From: Candidatus Methanocomedens sp.
Lineage (GTDB): Archaea > Halobacteriota > Methanosarcinia > Methanosarcinales > Methanocomedenaceae
Reading direction: 5' to 3'
Assembly: GCA_009649835.1 (NCBI GenBank)
Contig: PYCK01000159.1
Span: forward strand, 1 to 6,063
DNA length: 6,063 nucleotides
Shown: piece by piece, positions 1-5,940 of the stretch
Layout: every line of letters starts with the position of its first letter
Numbering within the stretch: the first letter of the stretch is position 1
Translations under genes and position numbers: made by a program
Notes under the pieces: generated by a model
Databases searched by the model: none
Seen by the model: the letters and a program-made list of their open reading frames with translations, nothing else
What the model was told of the DNA's origin: nothing

Positions 1-9
1 AGCTAAATC

Positions 10-22
10 AAAAATATATAAA
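10..22 (+). promoter_or_regulatory. Possible archaeal TATA box
   Basis: The A/T-only stretch AAAAATATATAAA resembles an archaeal TATA element and would place a transcription start near position 45. What it would drive is unclear, because the only reading frame downstream (80-337) has lost its N-terminus. It may be a leftover promoter, or simply A/T-rich intergenic sequence. No clear BRE purine pair was used in the call. Confidence 0.3.
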
Positions 23-49
23 ATGACAAAGATGACACAAATGACAGGA
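23..49 (+). repeat. Three imperfect 9-nt tandem repeats
   Basis: ATGACAAAG, ATGACACAA and ATGACAGGA follow one another directly, sharing the ATGACA core at exact 9-nt spacing. The array is just downstream of the TATA-like box. The period is a multiple of three, so it would also be a three-residue repeat if translated, but no open reading frame here is convincing. The function is unknown; the array is too short to call an iteron or a satellite. Confidence 0.45.
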
Positions 50-79
50 AATACATTTCATAACTCTGCAACCCAATAA

Positions 80-337
80 TTCATCAACGACAGCATCCCC
101 ACCGGCCTCGCCGCTAAACCCGCCCACCACTTCGAACCAATAAACTACGACCCCTGGGTGGAACTGAAGTTCAGAGACGAACTTACCGATGCAGAGATAA
201 ATGAAAAGCAAGCGTTGGAGGAGAGGAATATGGCAGTTATTGAAAAAGTGTACCAGCGGTTGAGAGAGGATAAGGGTGTGCAGGGGCGCATCTGGCAGAT
301 ACAGGCGCATCCGTGGGTGCGGGTGGTTGAAGAATGA
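80..337 (+). pseudogene. Orphan C-terminal coding fragment, unknown protein
   Basis: The frame is open for 85 codons between an in-frame TAA (77-79) and a TGA (335-337), with no credible start or ribosome binding site at its beginning. The only in-frame ATG is deep inside, at about 227. The translation looks like real protein: it is charged and probably helical in the middle (DELTDAEINEKQALEER), contains EKVYQRLREDKGV, and ends in an aromatic-rich segment, IWQIQAHPWVRVVEE. I do not recognise the family. The most likely reading is the 3' end of a larger gene whose front was lost or frameshifted, given the stop just upstream and the decayed modules nearby. It could instead be translated from a non-canonical start. 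The minus-strand frame over the same bases looks like a shadow. Confidence 0.45.
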
Positions 338-349
338 TAATATCAAGTC

Positions 350-379
350 CACGTATGGAGCCCGCAGGCTTCATACGTG
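350..379 (+). other. 13-bp hairpin with a 4-nt loop
   Basis: CACGTATGGAGCC (350-362) pairs with GGCTTCATACGTG (367-379) across the loop CGCA. All 13 pairs form, one of them G-U (358/371). This is by far the strongest local inverted repeat in the window. It lies 13 nt after the stop of the orphan fragment and 56 nt before the Bro-N start. No T-run follows it, so it is not a classical intrinsic terminator. It could be a processing or stability element, a transposon-end hairpin, or part of a structured leader for the next gene. Confidence 0.7.
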
Positions 380-387
380 TGCGGCCC

Positions 388-419
388 GCTACTGGCCTGA
401 GTAGCTGTCGCCAGAGTAG
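388..419 (+). promoter_or_regulatory. Two mutually exclusive hairpins before the Bro-N gene
   Basis: GCTACT (388-393) pairs perfectly with AGTAGC (400-405). Alternatively, CTACTGGC (389-396) pairs with GCCAG (410-414) plus TAG (417-419), leaving a two-base AG bulge. The AGTAG sequence occurs twice (400-404 and 415-419), so the two structures compete for the same left arm. The second ends only a few bases before the purine-rich ribosome site at 424-430. This geometry is compatible with translation control of the Bro-N gene, but that role is an inference, and such short stems can arise by chance. Confidence 0.35.
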
Positions 420-434
420 GTGAGAGAGGTAATA

Positions 435-941
435 ATGGATAACAAAATCGTCGTTTTTCAGGATACTCAAATAAGAAAAATCTGGCATAATGATGAATGG
501 TATTTTAGTATTGTAGATATAGTCAAAGCTTTAACTGATAGCCCCAACCCAAAGCAATACTGGGGGAAAGTTAAGGATCGTGCATTTAAAGCTCTTGAAC
601 TGTCCCCAATTTGGGTACGGTTGAAACTGCCCGCAGAAGACTCGAAAATGCGGTTCACAGATTGTGTAAATACTGAATCTGCATTCAGGTTAATTCAATC
701 AATTCCTTCCAGGAAGGCTGAACCATTTAAACGATGGCTTGCTCATGTCGGCACTGAAAGAATTAAGGAAATAGAAAACCCTGAACTTGCACAGGAACGC
801 ATGAAAGAGATCTATGAACAAAAAGGCTACTCAAAATCATGGATCGATAAGCGCCTACGGGGTATTGCTGTAAATAAATATATTACCTTTATGTTGGTAG
901 TGTTCAGAAAAATAAATGGCCTTTATAGTGGTAGTATTTAG
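435..941 (+). CDS. Truncated Bro-N (antirepressor/DinD-like) protein
   Basis: This 168-residue protein is a Bro-N domain protein of the prophage antirepressor/DinD-like group, with motifs IWHNDEWYFSIVDIV (near residues 16-30), DCVNTESAFRLIQSIPS, and KEIENPELAQERMKE. Family members probably bind DNA and act in phage or stress regulation. It matches the full-length copy at 5109-5939 from the N-terminus to residue 146 (RGIAV), where similarity stops abruptly. The last 22 residues (from NKYITF) are unrelated and come from A/T-rich sequence that looks like native intergenic DNA. The whole C-terminal half of the family is therefore missing, and the gene may be non-functional or yield only the N-terminal domain. 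ATG 435 is preferred over the in-frame GTG at 420, because GAGAGGT (424-430) sits just before the ATG and the domain begins there. Confidence 0.75.
   Translation: MDNKIVVFQDTQIRKIWHNDEWYFSIVDIVKALTDSPNPKQYWGKVKDRAFKALELSPIWVRLKLPAEDSKMRFTDCVNTESAFRLIQSIPSRKAEPFKRWLAHVGTERIKEIENPELAQERMKEIYEQKGYSKSWIDKRLRGIAVNKYITFMLVVFRKINGLYSGSI
873..885 (+). promoter_or_regulatory. TATA-like box upstream of the radical SAM gene
   Basis: AATAAATATATTA is a good match to an archaeal TATA element and begins exactly where Bro-N similarity ends. It would give a start site near 910 and a leader of about 85 nt to the radical SAM gene. A second, weaker candidate, TAAATTTAA (985-993), would instead suit a short leader to the ATG at 1025. 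That the truncated Bro-N reading frame runs over this promoter supports insertion or deletion next to the older block. Confidence 0.35.
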
Positions 942-994
942 TGAGATCTGTGTGTATCTTATGAAAATGATGGCAGCTTAGTGCCCTAAATTTA

Positions 995-2092
995 ATGTTC
1001 AGCAGAACATATACAAGTCCTATCATGGAACATGAAAACGCGTCCGATTCATTCTACACCCATCTTCCACACGGCTGCCAGCTCTGCTACGAGGGCGCTA
1101 AAATGGTACTCTTCGTGACCGGATTATGCCGCAAGAGCTGTTTCTACTGCCCGGTCTCTGAAAAACGGATGCGCAAGGATGTAACATTCGCCAACGAGCG
1201 CCCGGTATCGTCAGATAATGACATCCTGGACGAGGCCCGCAGCATGAATGCCCTGGGCACCGGGATAACCGGGGGTGAACCCCTGCTGGTGCAGGACAGG
1301 GTACTTGGGTATATCAGGCTCCTGAAAGCCAGCTTTGGCAGGAAGCATCACATCCACCTTTATACTGCCCTGACCCCTGACAGAGAAATCCTAAAAGAGC
1401 TTAAAGCGGCAGGACTCGATGAGATACGATTCCATCCGCAACCGGAAATCTGGGACAGTCTGCCCGGGTCAGGGTTCGACAGGTCGCTGGAAATAGCGAA
1501 AGAACTGAGTATGGATGCAGGTTTTGAGATACCTTCCCTGCCGGGTTCAGAGCAGGTTGCAGGTTTTGCAAGGGATTGTGATGTGTTCATCAACCTGAAT
1601 GAGCTGGAGTTCTCACAGACCAATGCAGAAGCACTGAAAGCCCGGGGTTATTCTGCTATGGATGATGAAAGCTGTCGTGTGGCCGGGAGCAGGGATGTGG
1701 CATATAGTATTATCCAGCAGGACCCGGGGTCAAAGGCACATTTCTGCTCATCCCGCTTTAAAGACGCAGTCCAGTTGCGCAAGAGGCTGCTGCGAACAGC
1801 CCGGATACTGGGCCGTGAATTTGATGAAGTGACACCGGACGGTACGTTATTCTATGGAGTGATAGAAGGAGATGTGGACGGGATCACCGGGATGCTGAGC
1901 CTGCTGGACGTGCCCGGGCAGCTTTTTGAGCTGCGGGATGGTAAGGTCGAACTGGCCTGGTGGGTGCTGGAGGAGATTGCGTCAGAAATTGGAGATAGGT
2001 TCCGGTCATGGTATGAAGAATGCTACCCCACATATGGCAGGTTGGTTGTTGAACGAATTCCCATAGATATGGGTGTAGATTTCACTATTTGA
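995..2092 (+). CDS. Archaeal COG2108-type radical SAM protein
   Basis: This 365-residue protein is a radical SAM enzyme. The canonical CxxxCxxC cluster-binding motif lies at C45, C49 and C52 (CRKSCFYC), followed by GITGGEPL (residues 90-97), the SAM-contacting GGE motif, and a barrel-like segment with HLYTALT and EIRFHPQPEIW. An additional pair, GCQLC (C28/C31), precedes the radical SAM motif and could bind a metal or second cluster. The arrangement matches an archaeal family annotated only as related to pyruvate-formate-lyase activating enzyme (COG2108); its substrate is unknown. The C-terminal third has no motif I can assign. The start is uncertain: ATG 995 and ATG 1025 both keep every motif, and neither has a clear Shine-Dalgarno site. 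The gene stands 58-61 bases before the DUF2551-like gene on the same strand. Confidence 0.85.
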   Translation: MFSRTYTSPIMEHENASDSFYTHLPHGCQLCYEGAKMVLFVTGLCRKSCFYCPVSEKRMRKDVTFANERPVSSDNDILDEARSMNALGTGITGGEPLLVQDRVLGYIRLLKASFGRKHHIHLYTALTPDREILKELKAAGLDEIRFHPQPEIWDSLPGSGFDRSLEIAKELSMDAGFEIPSLPGSEQVAGFARDCDVFINLNELEFSQTNAEALKARGYSAMDDESCRVAGSRDVAYSIIQQDPGSKAHFCSSRFKDAVQLRKRLLRTARILGREFDEVTPDGTLFYGVIEGDVDGITGMLSLLDVPGQLFELRDGKVELAWWVLEEIASEIGDRFRSWYEECYPTYGRLVVERIPIDMGVDFTI

Positions 2093-2100
2093 CGCCAACT

Positions 2101-2108
2101 TTTATTTA
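2101..2108 (+). promoter_or_regulatory. Possible TATA box for the DUF2551-like gene
   Basis: TTTATTTA lies in the gap after the radical SAM gene, about 50 bases before the DUF2551-like start, and would give a transcript start near 2130. If real, the DUF2551-like gene and nadX may have their own transcript. The T-rich stretch at 2099-2107 could equally act as an archaeal termination tract for the radical SAM gene. Called on sequence resemblance only. Confidence 0.25.
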
Positions 2109-2153
2109 CCTTAAAGTGAACATATTGAATCCCGGTTTTACTTATTAATATTG

Positions 2154-2468
2154 ATGGTGGTAATACTGAACAAGACCAATAATCAAGTCAAAGAAAGGCT
2201 AATTAAATATTTACGTAATGATGAGACTAATCTGCGTAAAACTGTCCTGAAGATGTTCCTGGTCGGAGAAATCTATACTACGAACGACATATACAATAAT
2301 CTTGTACAACAGGGCTTTGACTTGAACTATCGGGGCGTCTCTGCAATGGTAGGCCTGATGAATACCCGTCTCGGTATCCTTCGTGTTGATGTGACAAGGG
2401 AACACAATCATTATTCTTTGAAAGATGATTTCAAAGTTGTCGTACAGACTGTACTGGATAATTTTTAA
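2154..2468 (+). CDS. DUF2551-like small archaeal protein
   Basis: This protein of about 104 residues resembles the archaeal DUF2551 family, which has no known function. The predicted make-up is mostly helical at first (VKERLIKYLRNDE, LRKTVLKMFL), then YTTNDIYNNLVQQGF and YRGVSAMVGLMNTRLGIL, then a possible strand pair ending VDVTREHNHYSLKDD. That order suits a winged-helix fold, so DNA binding is possible but not shown. Starts cluster tightly: TTG 2151, ATG 2154 and GTG 2157 are in frame, with no obvious Shine-Dalgarno site; ATG is chosen as the commonest. Only 24 bases separate it from nadX, which has its own ribosome site, so the two probably share a transcript. Confidence 0.7.
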   Translation: MVVILNKTNNQVKERLIKYLRNDETNLRKTVLKMFLVGEIYTTNDIYNNLVQQGFDLNYRGVSAMVGLMNTRLGILRVDVTREHNHYSLKDDFKVVVQTVLDNF

Positions 2469-2492
2469 TAAATACTAAACAGGTGTGCTAAT

Positions 2493-3305
2493 ATGCTTCG
2501 TGTAGGAGTTGTAGGGTGTGGTGCGATCGGGTCCTTTATTTGTCATGCCCTGGATACAAAGATCGAAGGTGCCCGGCTTATTGCCGTACACGAACACCAC
2601 ATAGAACTTATGGAAACTCTATGCTCCAGTCTGTCCTGCAAACCAGGGATGGTAAAGATCCGCAAGATGGTAGAAATGGTCGACCTTGTAGTGGAAGCTG
2701 CAGCACCCGAAGCCGTCCCGTCAGCAGCAGTTACTGCTCTTGAAAATGGGTGTGATGTGATGATAATGAGTGTAGGCGCCCTGGTTGATTCCGGGCTAAT
2801 GGACAGGCTTACCGCCCTGGCACTGGAAAATAACTGCAAGATATACCTGCCTTCAGGAGCAGTGGTAGGTATTGACGGGATCAAATCCGCATCCATAGCT
2901 GGAATAGAATCTGTTACACTTACCTCGACCAAACCACCCAGGGCTCTTGCCGGAGCACCGTACGTTGTCGAACACAATATTGACCTGGAGGGTTTCAGGG
3001 AATCCACGGTAATTTTCGAGGGTGCTGCCCATGATGCTGTAAAAGCCTTTCCCGCAAATGTCAATGTGGCTGCTGCCATCAGCCTGGCAGGTATCGGTGT
3101 GGAAAAAACAAGGGTACGCATAATAGTTGACCCGGCCAGTGACAGGAACAGGCATGAGATAGAAGTAATAGGGGACTTTGGCAGGTTTACTACACAGGTA
3201 GAGAATGTACCTTCCCCGGAAAACCCGAAAACAAGCTATCTGGCTGCCCTGTCTGCCGTGGCTACACTTAAGAAGATTGCAAGTCCGTTGCAAATCGGAA
3301 CTTAA
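2493..3305 (+). CDS. nadX: L-aspartate dehydrogenase NadX
   Basis: NadX oxidises L-aspartate to iminoaspartate with NAD(P)+. Quinolinate synthase NadA then condenses this with dihydroxyacetone phosphate in de novo NAD synthesis; the enzyme is cytosolic. The 270-residue length is normal for the family. A Rossmann nucleotide-binding motif, GCGAIG, lies at residues 8-13, followed by VVEAAAPEAV (66-75), SGAVVGIDGI (121-130), STKPPRALAG (145-154), the conserved FPANVNVAAAISLAG (186-200), NRHEIEV and the C-terminal VPSPENPKTSYLAALSA. ATG 2493 is supported by AGGTG (2481-2485), seven bases upstream. nadA and nadC, common neighbours, are not in this window. DUF2551-like protein lies just before it and ccmA follows after about 52 bases. 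The long minus-strand frames opposite are shadows. Confidence 0.92.
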   Translation: MLRVGVVGCGAIGSFICHALDTKIEGARLIAVHEHHIELMETLCSSLSCKPGMVKIRKMVEMVDLVVEAAAPEAVPSAAVTALENGCDVMIMSVGALVDSGLMDRLTALALENNCKIYLPSGAVVGIDGIKSASIAGIESVTLTSTKPPRALAGAPYVVEHNIDLEGFRESTVIFEGAAHDAVKAFPANVNVAAAISLAGIGVEKTRVRIIVDPASDRNRHEIEVIGDFGRFTTQVENVPSPENPKTSYLAALSAVATLKKIASPLQIGT

Positions 3306-3357
3306 AAAAACCAGGAAAGAGTAGTTACTTCTAAAATATGTAACGGAGCAGATAATC

Positions 3358-4068
3358 ATTATTTCCATCAGGCATCTGTCAAAGACTTTCGGAAACCATG
3401 CTGTGCTTCGTGATATCAACCTGGATATCAAGACAGGGGATTTTTTAACCATATTCGGTCCCAACGGTGCCGGCAAGACCACACTGGTCAAGATCATGTC
3501 CACCCTGGTCAGCCCCACTTCAGGGACTGTGCTTGTACATGACCTGGATGTTAAGAAATCACCACTGGAAGTAAGGCGGCTTATCGGTGTGATCTCGCAT
3601 GAGACCTACCTGTACCAGGACCTGAGCGCAAAAGAGAACTTGCTGTTCTTTGGCAGGATGTACGGTATGCACAGGGATAAGCTGGAGGCAAGGATACATG
3701 AACTTGTGGAAGAAGTAGGGTTGCAGTACAGGCTGGATGACAGGGTGGGTACATTCAGCAGGGGTATGAAACAGCGCCTGAGCATTGCCCGGGCCATCCT
3801 GCATGACCCGAAGATACTGTTCCTGGATGAACCCTACACTGGGCTTGACCAGCATGCAGCAGCTACATTTGATTCTATCTTAAACGAACTTGATGTATCA
3901 GACAAGACCCAGGTCATGGTATCCCATGATATCGAGCGGGGGCTGGCACTTGCCGATAAGGTTGTTATCCTGCATGGCGGGAAGATCGTGTACGAGGCCG
4001 CTAAGGATAAGATGGAAGGCGTGGAGCAGTTCCGCCATACCTATGAACATTATGTAAAGGAGGTGTGA
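3358..4068 (+). CDS. ccmA: Haem exporter ABC ATPase CcmA, probable ATT start
   Basis: This is the ATP-binding subunit of the CcmAB(C) transporter used in cytochrome c maturation, acting at the inner face of the membrane. From the proposed start (236 residues) the order is an N-terminal strand with A-loop aromatic F11 (SIRHLSKTF), Walker A GPNGAGKT (34-41), SHETYLY with His in the usual Q-loop position as in CcmA proteins, the signature FSRGMKQR (133-140), Walker B ILFLDEP (153-159), D-loop GLD and switch His in VSHD (190). The first ATG/GTG/TTG in this frame is GTG 3403, which would remove the A-loop strand. The frame is open upstream to a TAG at 3322. ATT 3358 is chosen because GGAG (3345-3348) sits nine bases before it; ATT 3361 and ATC 3355 are alternatives. 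ccmB follows at once. A general ABC-2 exporter is a less likely identity. Confidence 0.85.
   Translation: MISIRHLSKTFGNHAVLRDINLDIKTGDFLTIFGPNGAGKTTLVKIMSTLVSPTSGTVLVHDLDVKKSPLEVRRLIGVISHETYLYQDLSAKENLLFFGRMYGMHRDKLEARIHELVEEVGLQYRLDDRVGTFSRGMKQRLSIARAILHDPKILFLDEPYTGLDQHAAATFDSILNELDVSDKTQVMVSHDIERGLALADKVVILHGGKIVYEAAKDKMEGVEQFRHTYEHYVKEV
4057..4065 (+). promoter_or_regulatory. Near-perfect Shine-Dalgarno site for ccmB
   Basis: AAGGAGGTG lies inside the last codons of ccmA, six bases before the TTG at 4072. It decides the ccmB start: the strong site compensates for a weak TTG codon and couples ccmB translation to the end of ccmA. Confidence 0.85.
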
Positions 4069-4071
4069 CAA

Positions 4072-4746
4072 TTGAAGGATTTCCTTTACCTTGCCTGGAA
4101 GGACCTGCTAATGGAGTTTCGGACCAAGCAGATGTTGAACAGCATGGTCATATTCTCGCTGCTTGTGATAGTCATATTCAACTACTCTTTCAGCAACATC
4201 CTGTTCAATATCGATGTGGCAGATATAGCGCCCGGTATATTGTGGATAGCTTTCACCTTTGCCGGAATGCTGGGTCTGTCCCGTTCATTTTCCAGCGAGA
4301 TGGAGGAGGGGTGCCTTGACGGACTGAAATTATGTCCGGTTGACCCTTCCACCATTTACCTGGGTAAGGTCGTGTCCAACCTGGTCATAATGTTTTTAAT
4401 CGAAGCTATTATTGTACCCCTGTTCATTGTCCTGTTCAATTTTAGTGATGTAAAGGGGCTGGCCGGTCTTATTGTCATAATCCTGCTGGGTACGATCGGG
4501 TTTATTCTGGTAGGGACACTGTTCTCTGCCCTGACAGTCAATATGAGGACAAGAGAGATCCTGCTTCCTGTGATCCTGTTCCCTATTATTATTCCGCTGA
4601 TCATGTCTTCCGTGATGGCGACCCAGAAGGTGCTGTCAACCGGCGACCTGTTTGCTGCAATCGACGAGATCAGGCTGTTGGTCGTTTACGATCTGGTATT
4701 TTTTATTGCAGCGCAGCTTGTATTCGAATATGTAATAGAGGATTAA
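4072..4746 (+). CDS. ccmB: Haem exporter membrane subunit CcmB
   Basis: CcmB is the membrane partner of CcmA in the cytochrome c maturation ABC complex. The 224-residue length is typical. Six hydrophobic segments can be drawn at about residues 22-37, 52-70, 99-123, 129-153, 163-184 and 200-220. The conserved loops also show: FSSEMEEGCLDGLKLCPVD (residues 73-91) and REILLPVILFPIIIP (161-175), a CcmB hallmark. The N-terminus FLYLAWKDLLMEFRTKQ fits the amphipathic start of this family. The start is TTG 4072, three bases after the ccmA stop, set by the Shine-Dalgarno site at 4057-4065. ccmC, often next in such operons, is absent: sequence after 4746 shows no recognisable CcmC. Confidence 0.92.
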   Translation: MKDFLYLAWKDLLMEFRTKQMLNSMVIFSLLVIVIFNYSFSNILFNIDVADIAPGILWIAFTFAGMLGLSRSFSSEMEEGCLDGLKLCPVDPSTIYLGKVVSNLVIMFLIEAIIVPLFIVLFNFSDVKGLAGLIVIILLGTIGFILVGTLFSALTVNMRTREILLPVILFPIIIPLIMSSVMATQKVLSTGDLFAAIDEIRLLVVYDLVFFIAAQLVFEYVIED

Positions 4747-5004
4747 CAGGCTATGACCTGGCAGGAGTGGAACCAGGGACTGCCAAGAAATAAGTTGGTC
4801 AATTTTACAGAAGATTTGTGTAGATACACAGCACATATGCCAATATGAATTATAGTTTGCTGCAAAACAATCAATAAATTGGCAGGCAAAGGGATAAAGG
4901 TAAATTGCATTTCTGGTAATACACCTTCAATCATACCATCAATATGGGATAATTTCATGCATGATCGGTTAAAACAAGTGTTTAACTTGACATAGGTTCA
5001 TATG
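4747..5004. other. Gap after ccmB with weak, broken reading frames
   Basis: No convincing gene is seen here. On the plus strand a frame starts at ATG 4753 (MTWQEWNQGLPRNKL), meets TGA at 4846-4848, then stays open to TAG 4993-4995, reading INKLAGKGIKVNCISG and DRLKQVFNLT. One in-frame stop in about 80 codons could mean a decayed gene, but I recognise no family and it is not CcmC. A minus-strand frame (4743-4958) with a hydrophobic middle (FTFIPLPANLLIVLQQT) overlaps it and looks equally weak. The gap ends at the restriction-modification gene relic. Confidence 0.3.
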
Positions 5005-5065
5005 CCCCTCATTGAACCCCTCGACAATCTGTATCTCTTCGGGGGGTCAGGTCGTAGAGTTTGTA
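5005..5065 (+). repeat. Direct repeat copy 1 (R-M gene tail)
   Basis: This copy of about 60 bp begins with 26 bases identical to copy 2 and carries four substitutions plus one extra G in the G-run (six G instead of five). It lies on the far side of the Bro-N gene from copy 2, in the same orientation. Confidence 0.85.
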
Positions 5066-5071
5066 TACCAA
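5005..5071 (-). pseudogene. Frameshifted relic of an Eco57I-like R-M gene tail
   Basis: Read on the minus strand this gives LVYKLYDLTP, then after one extra C a second frame giving EEIQIVEGFNEG. This is the same C-terminus as the restriction-modification protein at the right edge. At nucleotide level 5005-5065 matches 5947-6006 with four mismatches and one single-base gap in the C-run. The frame change and the absence of the remaining gene show that it is a fragment. After GAGGGG (5010-5005) comes an ATG at 5001-4999 that opens only ten codons, so the downstream gene seems lost too. It lies 37 bases beyond the Bro-N stop. Confidence 0.75.
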
Positions 5072-5108
5072 TCATTTAATCTAGCTTTCCAGTTATAATT
5101 ATGATTGA

Positions 5109-5939
5109 TTAATCCTTGATTTGTTTATTTAATTTCTTTTCAGTTAAGTGAAGATAATTCTCATTTGAAACAATGGATTTTCCTGTTTTTTGCTCTATTT
5201 CTTTCCGTGTATTCTTTGCGATAGTACCACCTTCAAGAGCAGAATCTTTGCATTCATTAAATCCCTGCGAATCTTTTGATATTGTGATATCTGTGGTTGC
5301 TTTTTCGCCAACCATTGCAAGGATTAACTCCCAGTCAGTCATATGGTCTCTAAGGTTCTGGTTGTTTCTTTTTAAGCTTTTGAATTTTTTATATTCACCG
5401 ACTGTTTTGCCAAATGTTGCTTTTGATATCTCATTCGTGAGTATCGCAAAGTCTTTTTGCTCTTGAATGCCCCTAAATTTCCATTCATCTGTCAAATCCT
5501 GCCTGATTGCTATGCCCCTGAGTCTCTTTTCAATCCAATCCGCAGGGTATCCTTTAAGCTCGTAATAGTCCTTGACCCTGTCCTGTGCAAGTTCAGGGTT
5601 TTCTATTTCCTGTATCCTTTCATATCCCACTTTTGCAAGCCATTGTTTAAATGGCTCTGCTTTAAGGGAGGGGATTGACTGGATTAACCTGAAAGCATTT
5701 CTGGTATTTACGCAATCAGCATACCTTAATTTACCGTCTTTGGCAGGCAGTTTCAAACCGTGACAAATTGTCACGAGTTGAGGTTCTCTTTGCTTTAGTT
5801 TTCTCCAGTAGGCAAGTTCGTCTTTGCTATCTGTGAGGATTGCAATGATGTCTGAAACAGAAAAGTGCCATTCATCATTATGCCAGAGCCTTCTTATTTT
5901 CTTATCCTGAAAGACGATTAATGACTTTTCCGAATCCAT
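5109..5939 (-). CDS. Full-length Bro-N (antirepressor/DinD-like) protein
   Basis: This is a 276-residue Bro-N protein. Residues 1-145 form the N-terminal domain (LWHNDEWHFSVSDII, DCVNTRNAFRLIQSIPS, QEIENPELAQDRVKD, WIEKRLRGIAI). Residues 146-276 form the C-terminal region typical of the DinD-like members: DLTDEWKFRGIQEQKDFAIL, GEYKKFKSLKRNNQNLRDHM, an acidic/hydrophobic TDWELILAMVGEKATTDI and GGTIAKNTRKEIEQKTGKSI. Family members are linked to phage regulation and the DNA-damage response; the biochemical role here is unknown. ATG 5939 is preferred over an in-frame upstream start at 5969, which would overlap the preceding gene. GAGGGG (5952-5947) lies seven bases before it. Translation begins one base after the stop of the restriction-modification gene, so the two are probably co-expressed. 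Confidence 0.88.
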   Translation of the reverse strand: MDSEKSLIVFQDKKIRRLWHNDEWHFSVSDIIAILTDSKDELAYWRKLKQREPQLVTICHGLKLPAKDGKLRYADCVNTRNAFRLIQSIPSLKAEPFKQWLAKVGYERIQEIENPELAQDRVKDYYELKGYPADWIEKRLRGIAIRQDLTDEWKFRGIQEQKDFAILTNEISKATFGKTVGEYKKFKSLKRNNQNLRDHMTDWELILAMVGEKATTDITISKDSQGFNECKDSALEGGTIAKNTRKEIEQKTGKSIVSNENYLHLTEKKLNKQIKD

Positions 5940-5940
5940 A

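Noticed and set aside
8..352. Minus-strand open frame of 114 codons
   Set aside because: It overlaps the more protein-like plus-strand fragment and both arms of the hairpin, and its end translates the 9-nt repeat (CHLCHLCH). No family or ribosome site supports it.
350..379. Rho-independent style terminator
   Set aside because: The stem is strong, but the following bases are G/C-rich, with no T-run on the plus strand.
350..430. Group II intron 3' end (domain V/VI)
   Set aside because: The hairpin lacks the domain V catalytic AGC/GUUC pattern and bulge, and no reverse transcriptase fragment is present.
2543..3121. Long minus-strand frame opposite nadX
   Set aside because: It is low-complexity Ala/Ser/Thr-rich and antisense to a clearly identified gene, so it is a codon-bias shadow.
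2853..3518. Minus-strand frame of 221 codons spanning the nadX-ccmA junction
   Set aside because: It crosses two well-supported plus-strand genes, is Cys/Tyr-rich without motifs, and has no recognisable domain.
4065..4319. Plus-strand frame of 84 codons overlapping the ccmB start
   Set aside because: It is a shifted frame of ccmB. The Shine-Dalgarno site and the membrane segments support the TTG frame at 4072.
4993..4995. TAG as a pyrrolysine codon extending the frame after ccmB
   Set aside because: The frame already contains a TGA, and continuing past the TAG only runs antisense through the R-M relic.
5173..5763. Plus-strand frames opposite the full-length Bro-N gene
   Set aside because: They are Phe/Ser/Cys-rich antisense shadows of a gene with clear family motifs.
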